A stretch of 64,000 nucleotides of DNA from Pleurocapsa sp. FMAR1 (GTDB taxonomy: Bacteria > Cyanobacteriota > Cyanobacteriia > Cyanobacteriales > Xenococcaceae), in NCBI RefSeq assembly GCF_963665995.1, contig NZ_OY762512.1:2480001-2544000 (forward strand), read 5' to 3'. Shown here one piece after another: positions 9,702 to 18,935 of the stretch (the first letter of the stretch is position 1; each line of letters starts with the position of its first letter). Below the pieces are notes generated by a model, which worked only from the letters and a program-made list of their open reading frames with translations, ran no database searches and had not been told where the DNA came from. Both the position numbers and the translations under genes were made by a program.

Positions 9702-10743
9702 GTGGTAGAACCTCCTCTGGGAATTCAAAGTTTTGATGTGGTTGGTCTTGTGATGCCATCCATGCTCTTAGACCTTCGTTGAGCAAGATGTTTTTAGTGT
9801 AGAACGTTTCAAACTCAGGATCTTCGGCTGCTCTCAACTCTTGAGAGACGAAGTCATAAGCTCTTAAGTTCAAAGCAATACCGATGATGCCGATACTTGC
9901 CATCCATAGTCCGGTTACGGGTACGAATAACATAAAGAAGTGCAACCAACGTTTGTTGGAAAAAGCAATCCCGAATATCTGTGACCAGAATCGGTTGGCT
10001 GTAACCATACTGTAGGTTTCTTCTGCTTGGGTAGGTTCAAAGGCTCTAAAGGTGTCAGCTTCGCCACCGTCATCAAACAGGGTGTTTTCGACTGTTGCTC
10101 CGTGAATTGCACAGAGTAATGCTCCACCAAGTACACCTGCTACTCCCATCATGTGGAAGGGATTAAGGGTGAAGTTGTGGAATCCTTGAACAAACAGGAT
10201 GAAACGGAAGATTCCCGCTACGCCTAAACTGGGTGCAAAGAACCAGCTTGACTGTCCTAAAGGATAGAGCAAGAATACTGAAACGAATACGGCGATGGGG
10301 CCAGAGAAAGCGATCGCATTGTAAGGACGAATCCCTACTAGACGCGATATCTCAAACTGACGCAGCATAAAGCCGATTAGGGCAAATGCACCATGGAGGG
10401 CGACAAATGCCCACAAACCACCGATTTGACACCAGCGGGTAAAGCTCCAGCCTGCTTCTGGCCCCCAAAGGAACAACAGGGAGTGACCCATGCTGTCTGC
10501 TGGGGTTGATGCGGCTACGGTTAGGAAGTTGCATCCTTCTAGGTATGAAGAAGCTAAACCGTGGGTGTACCAGCTTGTCACGAAAGTGGTGCAGGTTAGC
10601 CAACCACCAATTGCCATGTAGGCACAGGGGAATAGAAGAATACCCGACCAGCCTACGAATACAAAGCGATCGCGTTTTAGCCAGTCATCAACTGCATCAA
10701 AGATGCCCTGTTGTGACGGCGCGCGTCCTACTGCTATTGTCAT
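9685..10743 (-). CDS. psbD: Photosystem II D2 reaction-centre protein
   Basis: D2 carries P680, the non-haem iron and QA with D1. It is 352 residues, the standard length, so structure numbering applies directly. Key residues are present: His117 (ChlZ), Gln129, Tyr160 (TyrD), His189, His197 (P680 ligand), His214 (iron/QA) and the Trp in ANRFWSQ next to QA. Departures from the usual sequence: residues 98-100 are Gly-Trp-Ser where Gln-Gly-Asp/Asn is normal, residue 191 is Phe instead of Trp ([10 protein letters not shown]), and residue 14 is Ile instead of Trp. The start ATG at 10743 has AGAGGA about 10 nt upstream. It is cotranscribed with psbC and divergent from ycf4. Confidence 0.96.
   Translation of the reverse strand: MTIAVGRAPSQQGIFDAVDDWLKRDRFVFVGWSGILLFPCAYMAIGGWLTCTTFVTSWYTHGLASSYLEGCNFLTVAASTPADSMGHSLLFLWGPEAGWSFTRWCQIGGLWAFVALHGAFALIGFMLRQFEISRLVGIRPYNAIAFSGPIAVFVSVFLLYPLGQSSWFFAPSLGVAGIFRFILFVQGFHNFTLNPFHMMGVAGVLGGALLCAIHGATVENTLFDDGGEADTFRAFEPTQAEETYSMVTANRFWSQIFGIAFSNKRWLHFFMLFVPVTGLWMASIGIIGIALNLRAYDFVSQELRAAEDPEFETFYTKNILLNEGLRAWMASQDQPHQNFEFPEEVLPRGNAL
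9711..9717 (-). promoter_or_regulatory. Ribosome binding site of psbC, inside psbD
   Basis: GAGGAGG read on the minus strand, inside the last codons of psbD and 9 nt before the GTG at 9701. It decides the psbC start and supports the classic psbD-psbC overlap. Confidence 0.85.
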
Positions 10744-10793
10744 AATTTTTTAATCCTCTTGCTTAAATGAGTAAACTGCAAGATTTATCAAAC

Positions 10794-10856
10794 TTGCGCG
10801 TTCCCTTGCGCCTAGATGCGGCTAAAGCCTTTCTGGCGACGCGGGGTCGCTCGTCG
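10794..10856 (-). repeat. REP-like palindromic element in the psbD leader
   Basis: GC-rich hairpin element with arms TTGCGCGTTCCCTTGCGCC and GGCGACGCGGGGTCGCTCG around a 22-nt centre. The same arms occur at 36811-36851 with a 4-nt centre and, inverted, at 38111-38146 with a 6-nt centre. It lies 51 bp upstream of the psbD start, so it may be in the psbD 5' untranslated region (inference). Confidence 0.75.
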
Positions 10857-11374
10857 AAATGTACTTTTGTATCATGCCTTTGACACTAGCTTAACAAAAT
10901 GTTGAGAAGTGCCAAGTTTTATAAAATTTTAGCAGATTATCAGCTAGCATCTCCTGTTTCGAGATGAGATAATCTTTAAGATGTTATTACAAAAATGTCC
11001 TTAGAATTACATTAGGGTAACGTAATTAAAATAGCACAAAATCACTGTTTACAGGTAGTTGAAGACAATTGTTCAATTTTAAAACTCAATGGTCTTAAAC
11101 TATTAGTAGCCTTTAAATAATTATTAGCAAAAAATTTACAAAATGACACATAAATCAAATCCCTGAGCAAAAGCAAAGTTTAATTTTGATTTTGTTCTTT
11201 CCTTTCGAGTGCGTTGATAGTTGCTGGATGATTGAGCATTATTGACGCTCAATCATTTCTCAATTCTCTACGTCAATTTAAACCATCTCATAAAGATGCA
11301 ACACCCTTTAAAGGTCATGGCTCAGATTTTATTTATTCAGCTTTAACATACTAATTAAACTATAACGATTAATA
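10857..11374. other. Divergent psbD / ycf4 intergenic region
   Basis: No gene is seen. AT-rich DNA that must hold the psbD promoter (minus) and the ycf4 promoter (plus). One hairpin is clear: ATGATTGAGC at 11228-11237 pairs with GCTCAATCAT at 11247-11256, about 120 bp before ycf4. No confident -35/-10 pair can be named. Confidence 0.6.
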
Positions 11375-11935
11375 ATGACCACTAATAAAACCAAACAACA
11401 AACACTTAGACAAAATATTTTAGGCTCTCGCAGGTTTAGCAACTTCTTATGGGCAAGTATAGTATCTATGGGTGGAGTCGGATTTCTGTTAGCAGGATTA
11501 TCTAGTTATCTCAAAACTAATTTGCTGATCGTCTCTGATACTAGTGAATTACAGTTTATTCCTCAAGGAGTTGCTCTTACTTTTTATGGCGTTGCTGGTT
11601 TGCTTTTGGCTAGCTATTTGTGGCTACTCCTTGTGTGGAATGTAGGTGGAGGCTACAACGAATTTAGTAAAGAAACGGGCAAAATAACAATTTCTCGCCA
11701 GGGATATCCAGGCAAAAATCGCCAAGTTGAGGTACAAATACCTATTGATGAAGTTCAATCCATTAGAGCCGAAATCAGAGAAGGTTTAACCCCCAAACGC
11801 TCTTTGTATTTGCGTTCTAAAAAAAGAAGAGATGTTCCTCTGACTCGTGTTGGTGAACCCATCGCTTTATCTACTTTGGAAAATCAAGGCGCAGAGTTGG
11901 CAAGATTTCTCGAAGTTCCTTTAGAAGGATTGTAA
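11375..11935 (+). CDS. ycf4: Photosystem I assembly protein Ycf4
   Basis: Thylakoid-membrane factor that helps assemble photosystem I. The 186 residues match the family length. Two membrane helices are visible (about 26-46 and 64-88, ending LLVWNVGGGYNEF). A soluble C-terminal domain follows with the conserved stretches GYPGKNRQV, IPIDEVQSIRAEIREGLTPKR and VGEPIALSTLENQGAELARFL. It is divergent from psbD, a neighbourhood seen in other cyanobacteria. Identification rests on end-to-end sequence character and is firm. Confidence 0.95.
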   Translation: MTTNKTKQQTLRQNILGSRRFSNFLWASIVSMGGVGFLLAGLSSYLKTNLLIVSDTSELQFIPQGVALTFYGVAGLLLASYLWLLLVWNVGGGYNEFSKETGKITISRQGYPGKNRQVEVQIPIDEVQSIRAEIREGLTPKRSLYLRSKKRRDVPLTRVGEPIALSTLENQGAELARFLEVPLEGL

Positions 11936-12367
11936 AAGTTTAAATTGAGTAAGGCGATCGCTTATTGAATGAAGTCATTTCAAACTAGCAACATCGCCTA
12001 AAGTAATTCATCGCTTTTCATAGAGACAAAACAGTATTTTCCAATACTTTTACCTGTAACTCTGATTAGCGATTTTTTGTTGATGTTTAAAACTAAACTG
12101 TATGTACTGAAATCAATAAATATTAAAATCTCTTTTCATATTTAATTGCGTAATTCTAAATTGGATTATATTTTCTTTTATTAAATTTCTATTTTTAGCT
12201 TGATAGCTTTCAAAGTCTAAAGATAAAATTAATACTATTTTTATAATTTTATACCTTCACAGACGCGATTAAATTTTTTAAATGTTGTTACTCTATGTTA
12301 TTTCAGACCATTCTGAGGGAACAATAACTTTTAATGAATCAAATTTAAGAGTTGGAAAAAATTGCTT
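11936..12367. other. Intergenic region, no gene seen
   Basis: 432 bp of strongly AT-rich DNA between ycf4 and a hypothetical gene. It contains one HIP1 octamer near 11953. No open frame of coding character, hairpin terminator or repeat array was found. Confidence 0.55.
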
Positions 12368-13568
12368 ATGTTACCAGGATGGACTGTATCTAGGGTTATT
12401 CCTTATGAAACCTTTGCAGGTTTAATTACAGGTCAATATAAGTTATATGGTGGGGTAATTAGATGGGCATTAGGTACACCCCATGCAGGACAAATAGTTA
12501 GACATTTAGTTCCTAACGTACTTGGAACGATACCAGGACTTAACTTTATTCCAGGTATTGCTAATAGTTTTGAACTAAATCAAATCAGGCAAATGACCAA
12601 GTTTAATACTCATCAGTTGATGCAAATATCGGGACAAATTTCTTCCCTGTCTCAAACAACAGAACGAGTTTTGCAAATTGCTACAGGTACTGCATTATTG
12701 TCAGGTTTAGGTTTAACGGTAAGCTGTATTGGCTTTGCTGCTATCGATAAAAAGCTAAATACAATCGATAAAATGCTTAAAACTATTCAAAAAGACGTTT
12801 TGGCAATCAAATTCTTTTTAGAAAGTAGTGAAAGAGCAAAATTACGTGCTGCTTTAAATGCTCTCCTTAAAATTGATGGAAAAACAGCAACAGAACACCG
12901 TCACACCATATTACATAATTCTAGAAATACTCTTGCTGAAATTAATATGCGCTATCGAGAGCTATTATCTGAAGCGAATAGTATTGAAATAGCAATGACT
13001 TATGAGGAATATTTTTCCTTGACTGCTTTGGCTCAAGTTCGATGTACCTCAGAATTAGGTATGTTTGATATTGCTTGTAAAGAAATGGAAGAAATTAATT
13101 TGTTTTGGCAAGTTCAGACTCGTCGAATTAGCTGAAGTTTTAATTGGAATATATCCAGAAAGATTTCTCGCAACAGATTTTGCTAATGAGGTTTCGATTA
13201 CTGAACTAGTTGAATGGTTAGATTTTGTTTATCAGGAAAAAGGTTTACTTTGGATCGACGAACTAAGACTTAGTATGAATGAAGTTTGGTATAGAAATTT
13301 GTTCAAGAATGACTATACAGGATTGAATAAAAAAATCGGCGTAGGTCTTGAAAAAGAACAACAAATGGTAATTCCTGCATTAAGAAAAATAATGGCTAGA
13401 AGCGCAATTTTTGAAAGTTACACATCACAATACAAACTTTTAGAAGCGCAACAAATAAAGCCATCTGATTTTGAACAAAAATTGGCAAGTTTACCAGAAT
13501 CATCATTAATTGAGGGTTACGCAATTTTAGAACCAATTCAAAACGAAGCAGAGAAAGTCACGATATAA
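12368..13568 (+). pseudogene. Hypothetical protein gene split by a frameshift
   Basis: Two overlapping frames, 12368-13135 and 13065-13568, look like one gene. The first frame ends NLFWQVQTRRIS; the second continues as ELAEVLIGIYPERFL. Removing one base near 13121-13125 (in CGTCGAATTA) joins them through TRELAEV and gives exactly 399 residues. The N-terminus (MLPGWTVSRVIPYETFAGLITGQYKLYGGVIRW, here given by position 1-33) resembles a family of cyanobacterial hypothetical proteins. There is a hydrophobic helix around residues 113-126 (TALLSGLGLTVSCIGF) and a helical, charged remainder. The function is unknown. The frameshift could be real decay, a sequencing error or programmed. The ATG at 12368 is preferred to the TTG at 12362. 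Confidence 0.7.
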
Positions 13569-13601
13569 AAAGCTACATCAGTTATTCTCCTCTTAGTAAC
13601 A

Positions 13602-13629
13602 TAAAAAAAAGGGAGAATAATACTCTCCC
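13602..13629 (-). terminator. Terminator of rtcB
   Basis: Stem GGGAGA (13611-13616) with TCTCCC (13624-13629). On the minus strand it is followed by eight T (complement of 13603-13610). It lies directly after the rtcB stop. Confidence 0.85.
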
Positions 13630-13646
13630 TGCCGATAAATTGTTAT

Positions 13647-14828
13647 TTATCCTTTAACACAAACAATCTGCTTGAGAGTAGCAACAACTTCAACTAAATC
13701 AGACTGATTTGCCATAACTTGCTCTATCGGCTTGTATGCCCCAGGAATTTCATCGATGATTTTGCTATCTTTACGACATTCAACTCCTTGGGTTTGTGCG
13801 ATTACATCTTCAAGCGTAAACTCTTTTTTAGCTTTGGTACGAGACATTAATCTTCCTGCGCCATGGGAACAAGAGCAATAGCTATCATGATTGCCTCTGC
13901 CTTTGATAATATAAGATTTAGTTCCCATTGAACCAGGAATAATTCCATAATCTTCTTTTTCTGCCCGCACTGCACCTTTACGAGTCACATAGACATCCTC
14001 GCCAAAGTGAATTTCTTTTTCGGCGTAATTATGGTGACAGTTTACAGATAACAAAGGCTTAGTTGTTTTACCTCCCGTGACAAAATCCTCTACTAGCTTT
14101 TTAAAACGCCCCATCATCACGTCTCGATTGAAACGAGCATAATTTTGCGCCCACTGTAAATCGCGCCAATATGCCTCAAATTCAGGCGTACCAGCCACAA
14201 AATAAGCTAAGTCAGGATCGGGCAAACTAAGATCGGCTAATTCTGCTAGTTTTTTTCCCGTAGAAATATGACACTGCGCCAGTTTGTTGCCGATGTGTCT
14301 AGAACCAGAATGCAGCATCAACCAGACATAGTTGTCTGTATCCAAACAGAGTTCGATAAAGTGATTTCCTCCACCGAGAGAACCCATTTGTTGCAGTGCC
14401 TTGTCGTCTAAATCCTGCACCCCTGGATGCAATTCTTTAAAATCTCGCCATCCTTGCCAATTGGTAACGTTGCTTTCAATTCTTTTATTTCCCCATCTGC
14501 CAACGGGAATCGATCGCTCTATTTGATGACGAATTTTTTTTAGTTTACCTTCGACGCGATCGCCTGTAAAGGGCAGCTTAACCGCAGCCATCCCGCAACC
14601 TATATCTACACCCACAGCAGCAGGAATCACCGCATCTTTTGTGGCAATTACTGAGCCTACTAACGCACCTTTTCCCAAATGAACATCAGGCATAAGTGCC
14701 ACGTGCTTAAATACAAATGGGAGAGAGGCTACGTTTTTTGCCATTTGGGCTTCATTATTACCAAGATTATGGTTTGCCCAAGATAAAACTGGTTTGTCAC
14801 TTGCTAAATCTAATTGTTCGTGTGGCAT
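13647..14828 (-). CDS. rtcB: RNA-splicing ligase RtcB
   Basis: GTP- and Mn-dependent ligase that joins 2',3'-cyclic phosphate (or 3'-phosphate) RNA ends to 5'-OH ends, in RNA repair. The metal-binding motifs appear in order: MPDVHLGKGA, VGVDIGCGM, LGGGNHFIEL and HSGSRHIGN. The guanylation site His lies in CSCSHGAGRLMSR near residue 324. At 393 residues it is slightly shorter than E. coli RtcB but has all catalytic elements. No rtcA or rtcR lies nearby, so it stands alone, which is common outside proteobacteria. Confidence 0.96.
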   Translation of the reverse strand: MPHEQLDLASDKPVLSWANHNLGNNEAQMAKNVASLPFVFKHVALMPDVHLGKGALVGSVIATKDAVIPAAVGVDIGCGMAAVKLPFTGDRVEGKLKKIRHQIERSIPVGRWGNKRIESNVTNWQGWRDFKELHPGVQDLDDKALQQMGSLGGGNHFIELCLDTDNYVWLMLHSGSRHIGNKLAQCHISTGKKLAELADLSLPDPDLAYFVAGTPEFEAYWRDLQWAQNYARFNRDVMMGRFKKLVEDFVTGGKTTKPLLSVNCHHNYAEKEIHFGEDVYVTRKGAVRAEKEDYGIIPGSMGTKSYIIKGRGNHDSYCSCSHGAGRLMSRTKAKKEFTLEDVIAQTQGVECRKDSKIIDEIPGAYKPIEQVMANQSDLVEVVATLKQIVCVKG

Positions 14829-14993
14829 TTTACTAAAATTTTTACCTACATATATAATACGATATTGAAAATAATTTAGTTACAGAAACTATAAAGATAT
14901 ACTGAAAAATGAGATTGTATTAAATGACCCCAGTTGAGAAAAAATTAGGCTACAACGTTCAATGTTATGAGCGGTAAAGTCAAAATTTAAAAT

Positions 14994-15755
14994 ATGGCTA
15001 AAAACAATAAAGAATGGTTGATTAAGATGTTTTCTTTGCTGCTGATTAGCAGCATGATTTTGGGAGGCTGCGCTACATCAGCTACAAATATTTCCCAATC
15101 AAGTTCATCATCTGATAATCTGACAAATAACCAAGCACAAACGGCGATCGCCAAAGATAAAAATAGTAATAAAGAAATGAGTAATAATTTGCCCCAACTA
15201 GAGGGGATGGCGAAAGTCGAATTTCAGGTTAATGGTTCACCAATAATCATGGAAATAAACGGTAAAGAAGCTCCAACAACGGCAGGAAATTTTGTTGATT
15301 TAGTTTCTCAAGGTGTTTACGACGGATTAGTATTTCACCGCGTTATTCCTGGCTTTGTAGCTCAGGGTGGCGATCCTCAAGGTAAAGATCCAAACTTCCG
15401 TGGACAATTGGGAACAGGAGGATTTACAGATCCTGCCACTGGTTCTGAAAGACGTATTCCTTTAGAAATCAAACTAGAAGGAGAGGATAAGCCTACTTAT
15501 AGCAAAGCTAAACTTTCTGGTTCTGATGTCGTTCTCAAGCACGATCGCGGTGCAATTGCCATGGCGCGTTCACAAATGCCTGATTCAGCTTCTTCACAGT
15601 TTTATATTGCTTTAGAAGATTTACCTTCCCTCGATGGCGACTATGCCGTATTTGGCAAGGTTGTTGAAGGAATGGATGTGGTTGATAAAATTAAGCAAGG
15701 CGATCGCATTACTTCAGCCAAAGTCATCGAAGGCATGGAAAACCTCAAGAAATAG
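14994..15755 (+). CDS. Lipoprotein cyclophilin-type peptidyl-prolyl isomerase
   Basis: Catalyses cis-trans isomerisation of prolyl bonds, probably as a lipid-anchored folding factor outside the cytoplasmic membrane. A signal sequence ends in the lipobox LGGC with Cys26 as the acylated residue. A low-complexity Ser/Asn/Gln linker runs to about residue 72. The cyclophilin domain then fills the rest, with [20 protein letters not shown] (active-site Phe-His-Arg) and [18 protein letters not shown]. The C-terminus [18 protein letters not shown] is typical. It has its own terminator. Confidence 0.94.
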   Translation: MAKNNKEWLIKMFSLLLISSMILGGCATSATNISQSSSSSDNLTNNQAQTAIAKDKNSNKEMSNNLPQLEGMAKVEFQVNGSPIIMEINGKEAPTTAGNFVDLVSQGVYDGLVFHRVIPGFVAQGGDPQGKDPNFRGQLGTGGFTDPATGSERRIPLEIKLEGEDKPTYSKAKLSGSDVVLKHDRGAIAMARSQMPDSASSQFYIALEDLPSLDGDYAVFGKVVEGMDVVDKIKQGDRITSAKVIEGMENLKK

Positions 15756-15793
15756 ACTTGTTCAAAGTCGGTTCAGAATCTTTAAATTTATCT

Positions 15794-15837
15794 AAATCTC
15801 TTGTGTAATTATTATTCGCAAGAGATTTATTTTGTTA
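15794..15837 (+). terminator. Terminator of the cyclophilin gene
   Basis: A 10-bp stem AAATCTCTTG (15794-15803) with CAAGAGATTT (15819-15828), followed by the T-rich ATTTTGTT. Confidence 0.8.
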
Positions 15838-15911
15838 TAAGGATTTATTGCTACTGGAAAAATTAGAGGCTATTATTAAAATGCTAAAAAAACAAAATAT
15901 ATTGTATTTTA

Positions 15912-16511
15912 ATGTCTTTACAAATTGAATTACTAGAAGAAAGTTTTGAAAAAATTAAGCCTCAAGCAAACAACTTTGTAGATAGTTTTTACAAAAATTT
16001 ATTTATAGCTAGTCCAGAAGTAAAACCTTTATTTGCTCATACTAATATGGAAGAACAGAAACAAAAACTTTTGGCTTCTCTTATCTTGATAGTAGAAAAC
16101 CTCAAAATTCCTAGCGTAATTAACAGCAGCCTAAAAGGTTTGGGAGCAAGACATATTAAGTATGGCGCACTTCCAGAACATTACCCTTTTATTGGTTCGG
16201 CTCTTTTGACAACATTTGAACAATACTTAAAAAGCGAATGGACTCCTGAAGTAAAGCAGGCTTGGGTGGATGCTTATGGTACTGTTGCAGAAATTATGTT
16301 AGATGGAGCAGATTACTCTAAAGAAGATATAACACTACAAACAGCAACTGATATTAAAAAAGCATCACATTCTAAAAATAATCTTTTGCTTTTTTGGGGT
16401 GCTGGAGTAGTAGCTGTAATTCTTCTGCTTTCTATCATATTGGGCGTTACTCAATTAAGACATGAATCGAAAATTAAAAACACTGTCCCAGAACCTAAGC
16501 TAGTTAACTAG
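15912..16511 (+). CDS. Membrane-anchored single-domain globin
   Basis: Residues 1-135 form a haem globin domain of the flavohaemoglobin / single-domain type (ELLEESFEKIKPQANNFVDSFY at its start). The proximal haem ligand is probably His81 in GARHIKYGA, a motif typical of this subfamily, and a Gln (Q49 or Q51) falls near the distal E7 position. Instead of a reductase domain, the protein continues through a 20-residue linker to one strongly hydrophobic helix (about 157-179) and a short charged tail. It is therefore likely held in a membrane with the haem domain in the cytoplasm. Oxygen or NO sensing or detoxification is inference. It is a lone gene. Confidence 0.85.
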   Translation: MSLQIELLEESFEKIKPQANNFVDSFYKNLFIASPEVKPLFAHTNMEEQKQKLLASLILIVENLKIPSVINSSLKGLGARHIKYGALPEHYPFIGSALLTTFEQYLKSEWTPEVKQAWVDAYGTVAEIMLDGADYSKEDITLQTATDIKKASHSKNNLLLFWGAGVVAVILLLSIILGVTQLRHESKIKNTVPEPKLVN

Positions 16512-16613
16512 CAAATGAATTAAATCCTTGTATGCTGACATTTTTTCTTAATTATTTAACACTTCTATAGGTAAAATCAATTGAGCTTCTAAGCCAATAT
16601 TACTTTCTTTATT

Positions 16614-16901
16614 ATGATTTTTCTGAAAATTGAAAAACTAGAACAAAAAAACATCCATCTCAAAGGAAAAACAAAAATCGTTTTTCAAAATAAGTCGTAT
16701 GAGATAAAAACTGTAATATCCAAGAAGTTTCAAAATCAGATAACTGAAATTGCTGAAAAATATCAACTTGATGGATTAGACATTATGATTGTAGAATATA
16801 AATCATATTTTGCTATTTGGAGAGAAATAAATCCTTTGCAAGATACTAAAGAAGATCTTAATAACTTTATTAATCAAAAGCTAAAGGATCTCGGAATTTA
16901 A
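16614..16901 (+). CDS. Hypothetical protein, 95 residues
   Basis: Short Lys-rich protein beginning MIFLKIEKLEQKNIHLKGKT, with predicted beta strands then a C-terminal helix (DTKEDLNNFINQKLKDLG). It has no signal peptide, membrane segment or known motif. The codon use and the absence of a better overlapping frame make it plausible as a gene. It sits 100 bp after the globin gene in the same direction. The family was not recognised. Confidence 0.55.
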   Translation: MIFLKIEKLEQKNIHLKGKTKIVFQNKSYEIKTVISKKFQNQITEIAEKYQLDGLDIMIVEYKSYFAIWREINPLQDTKEDLNNFINQKLKDLGI

Positions 16902-17161
16902 GACATATCAATAAATAACATAATCAGATTAAGTAGTTACACTTTATTAAACATAAAGCAGTTTGGTGGAGGTCACAGGTCAGAGAAAATATATTTTAAG
17001 TAGCTATATTTGTTTTGCGTTTTTTAGGTGGAGCTACTTAGACTTCTTGCATAAATCAAGGCTCTGAAGTTCACGACTAAAAGCTTTTTGATAAAATCAT
17101 AAATGTGAGAGCCAAATAAATCAAGCCTCGAATTTATGGAGTGGAATATGCAGAGTAATAT

Positions 17162-18292
17162 ATGCAGAATATTAGACATGACGTTGTTGTCACTGGGATA
17201 GGATTAATCTCGTGTCTCGGTTCACTCCAAACAACCTGGTCAAGTATTGTGCAGGGTAAATCAGGGATCAAACTCCAGCAGCCTTTCGCTGAACTCCCAG
17301 TTTATCCTTTGGGCTTAATTAACTCTCAACCGAGCAGAATAGATAATTTAACCCAGAAAATTCTGCTTGCTACCCTCATAGACGCTAAGTTACAAATTCC
17401 TTTGCTTGAATGTGGCGTGGTTATAGGTTCGAGTCGTGGTTGCCAAGCAACCTGGGAAGAATTAATAGTTCAAAAAGATGGTCATATTCTTAACTGGTTA
17501 GAAACTCTACCTCATCAAAGCGCGATCGCAACTGCTCAATATTTACAAACCAATGCACCTGTTTCAGCTCCAACGGCTGCTTGCGCTACGGGAATCTGGG
17601 CATTAGCCAGAGGCTATGAGTTAATTAAAACTGGTCGATGTGAAAGAGTATTTGCTGGTGCAGTTGAAGCTCCAATTACGCCTTTGACTCTGGCTGCTTT
17701 TGAGCGCATGGGAGCATTAGCATCTACAGGCTGTTATCCTTTTGATGTTAAGCGAGAAGGACTGGTTTTGGGAGAAGGAGGAGCAATGTTTGTTTTAGAA
17801 ACAGGAGAGTCAGCAACTCGCCGTCAAGCAAAAATTTACGGCAAAATATCAGGCTTTGGATTAACCTGCGATGCCCACCACATTAGCGCACCCAAGGCGA
17901 CAAATGGTAGTGCAGCCAGAGCGATCAAACAAGCTTTAGAGCGAAGTAATTTAGAAGTTCAGGCGATCGACTATATTCATGCTCACGGTACTAGTACGTC
18001 TTTAAACGATCGCCATGAGGCACAGTTAATTAAACATATATTTCCTCAAGGAGTTGCCGTAAGCTCTACCAAAGGAGCCACAGGACATACTTTAGGCGCA
18101 TCAGGGGCAATTAATGTGGCATTGACTCTCATAGAAATGAAGCATAGCTATTTACTCCCCTGTGTAGGTTTAATTAATTCTGAATTTAACTTAGATTTAG
18201 TTACTCAGCCAAGAAAAAAACAGGTGCATCATGCCATGTGCTTCAGCTTTGGCTTTGGAGGACAGAATGCCGTAATAACCTTGAGTAAATAA
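17162..18292 (+). CDS. Beta-ketoacyl-ACP synthase, FabF-like, short form
   Basis: Condensing enzyme of the KAS I/II fold that extends acyl-ACP with malonyl-ACP. The Cys-His-His triad is complete: Cys141 in PTAACATGIW, His275 in HAHGTST and His309 in GATGHTLGASG. The C-terminal gating motif FSFGFGGQNA is present. At 376 residues it is about 35 shorter than typical FabF, with a reduced cap region after residue 40 and around 95-115. No acyl-carrier protein or fab gene lies beside it, so it may serve a special lipid or natural product instead of bulk fatty acids (inference). Confidence 0.9.
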   Translation: MQNIRHDVVVTGIGLISCLGSLQTTWSSIVQGKSGIKLQQPFAELPVYPLGLINSQPSRIDNLTQKILLATLIDAKLQIPLLECGVVIGSSRGCQATWEELIVQKDGHILNWLETLPHQSAIATAQYLQTNAPVSAPTAACATGIWALARGYELIKTGRCERVFAGAVEAPITPLTLAAFERMGALASTGCYPFDVKREGLVLGEGGAMFVLETGESATRRQAKIYGKISGFGLTCDAHHISAPKATNGSAARAIKQALERSNLEVQAIDYIHAHGTSTSLNDRHEAQLIKHIFPQGVAVSSTKGATGHTLGASGAINVALTLIEMKHSYLLPCVGLINSEFNLDLVTQPRKKQVHHAMCFSFGFGGQNAVITLSK

Positions 18293-18512
18293 GCTGTTAG
18301 CCTCCGTAATTATATTGTTTGGTAATTATGTTAATCGATCTAAGTCGTACAATACAATAGGTATATATCTATAAGAAAAGTTTGATAGTCGCAAACAATG
18401 ACTACCACCACAACTTCATTAAGCCTCGAAGAATATCTTGCCTATGACGACGGTACAGATAGTCGTTACGAACTGGTAGATGGAAAATTAGTAGCTATGC
18501 CACCAAAAAGCG

Positions 18513-18612
18513 ATGCAGCACGTTGGGCGGGTTCGCCGACTTGAAGTGACATAGAGGCTAACGCCTCAAAGTCCCTTCGGGACGCTGGCGCGAATGCGCC
18601 GTTCAAGAAGCG
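18513..18612 (+). mobile_element. 100-bp multi-hairpin insertion element in the Uma2 gene (copy 1)
   Basis: Begins ATGCAGC and ends CAAG, flanked by the direct repeat AAGCG at 18508-18512 and 18608-18612 (a target duplication or target-site preference). The interior holds several small hairpins: GAGGC/GCCTC (18553-18567), GTCCC/GGGAC (18571-18583) and GGCGC/GCGCC (18587-18600). It has no coding capacity. Its end sequences are shared with copy 2 at 18884. Confidence 0.8.
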
Positions 18613-18883
18613 CTCGCAACAATTTAATTGCCCTTTATTTGCTTTCAAAATTTATTAAGCTAGTTCCTATTCAACTAATTCGTCATAAAAATACAGAGAT
18701 TGTCGTCACGGGTAATCGTACTAGAGTCAGAATTCCTGATTTAATGATTCTGACAGAGGATTTGTTAGCAGCAATAGGCGGTAGACGAGCTACTATCACT
18801 GCTGATATGCCACCTCCTGCTTTGGTTGTAGAAATTGTATCTCCTGGTAAAGCAAATGAAGACAGAGATTATCGGTATAAGCG

Positions 18884-18935
18884 ATGCAGCGCGGTCTTGG
18901 GGGTTTCCCCCAAGACCGCGCTGCATCAAGAAGCG
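18884..18935 (+). mobile_element. 52-bp perfect-hairpin insertion element in the Uma2 gene (copy 2)
   Basis: A 20-bp perfect stem (18884-18903 with 18907-18926), beginning ATGCAGCGCGG, has a 3-nt TTT loop, then CAAG. AAGCG flanks it at 18879-18883 and 18931-18935. It has the same start (ATGCAGC), end (CAAG) and flank (AAGCG) as copy 1, with a different, shorter interior. Confidence 0.85.
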
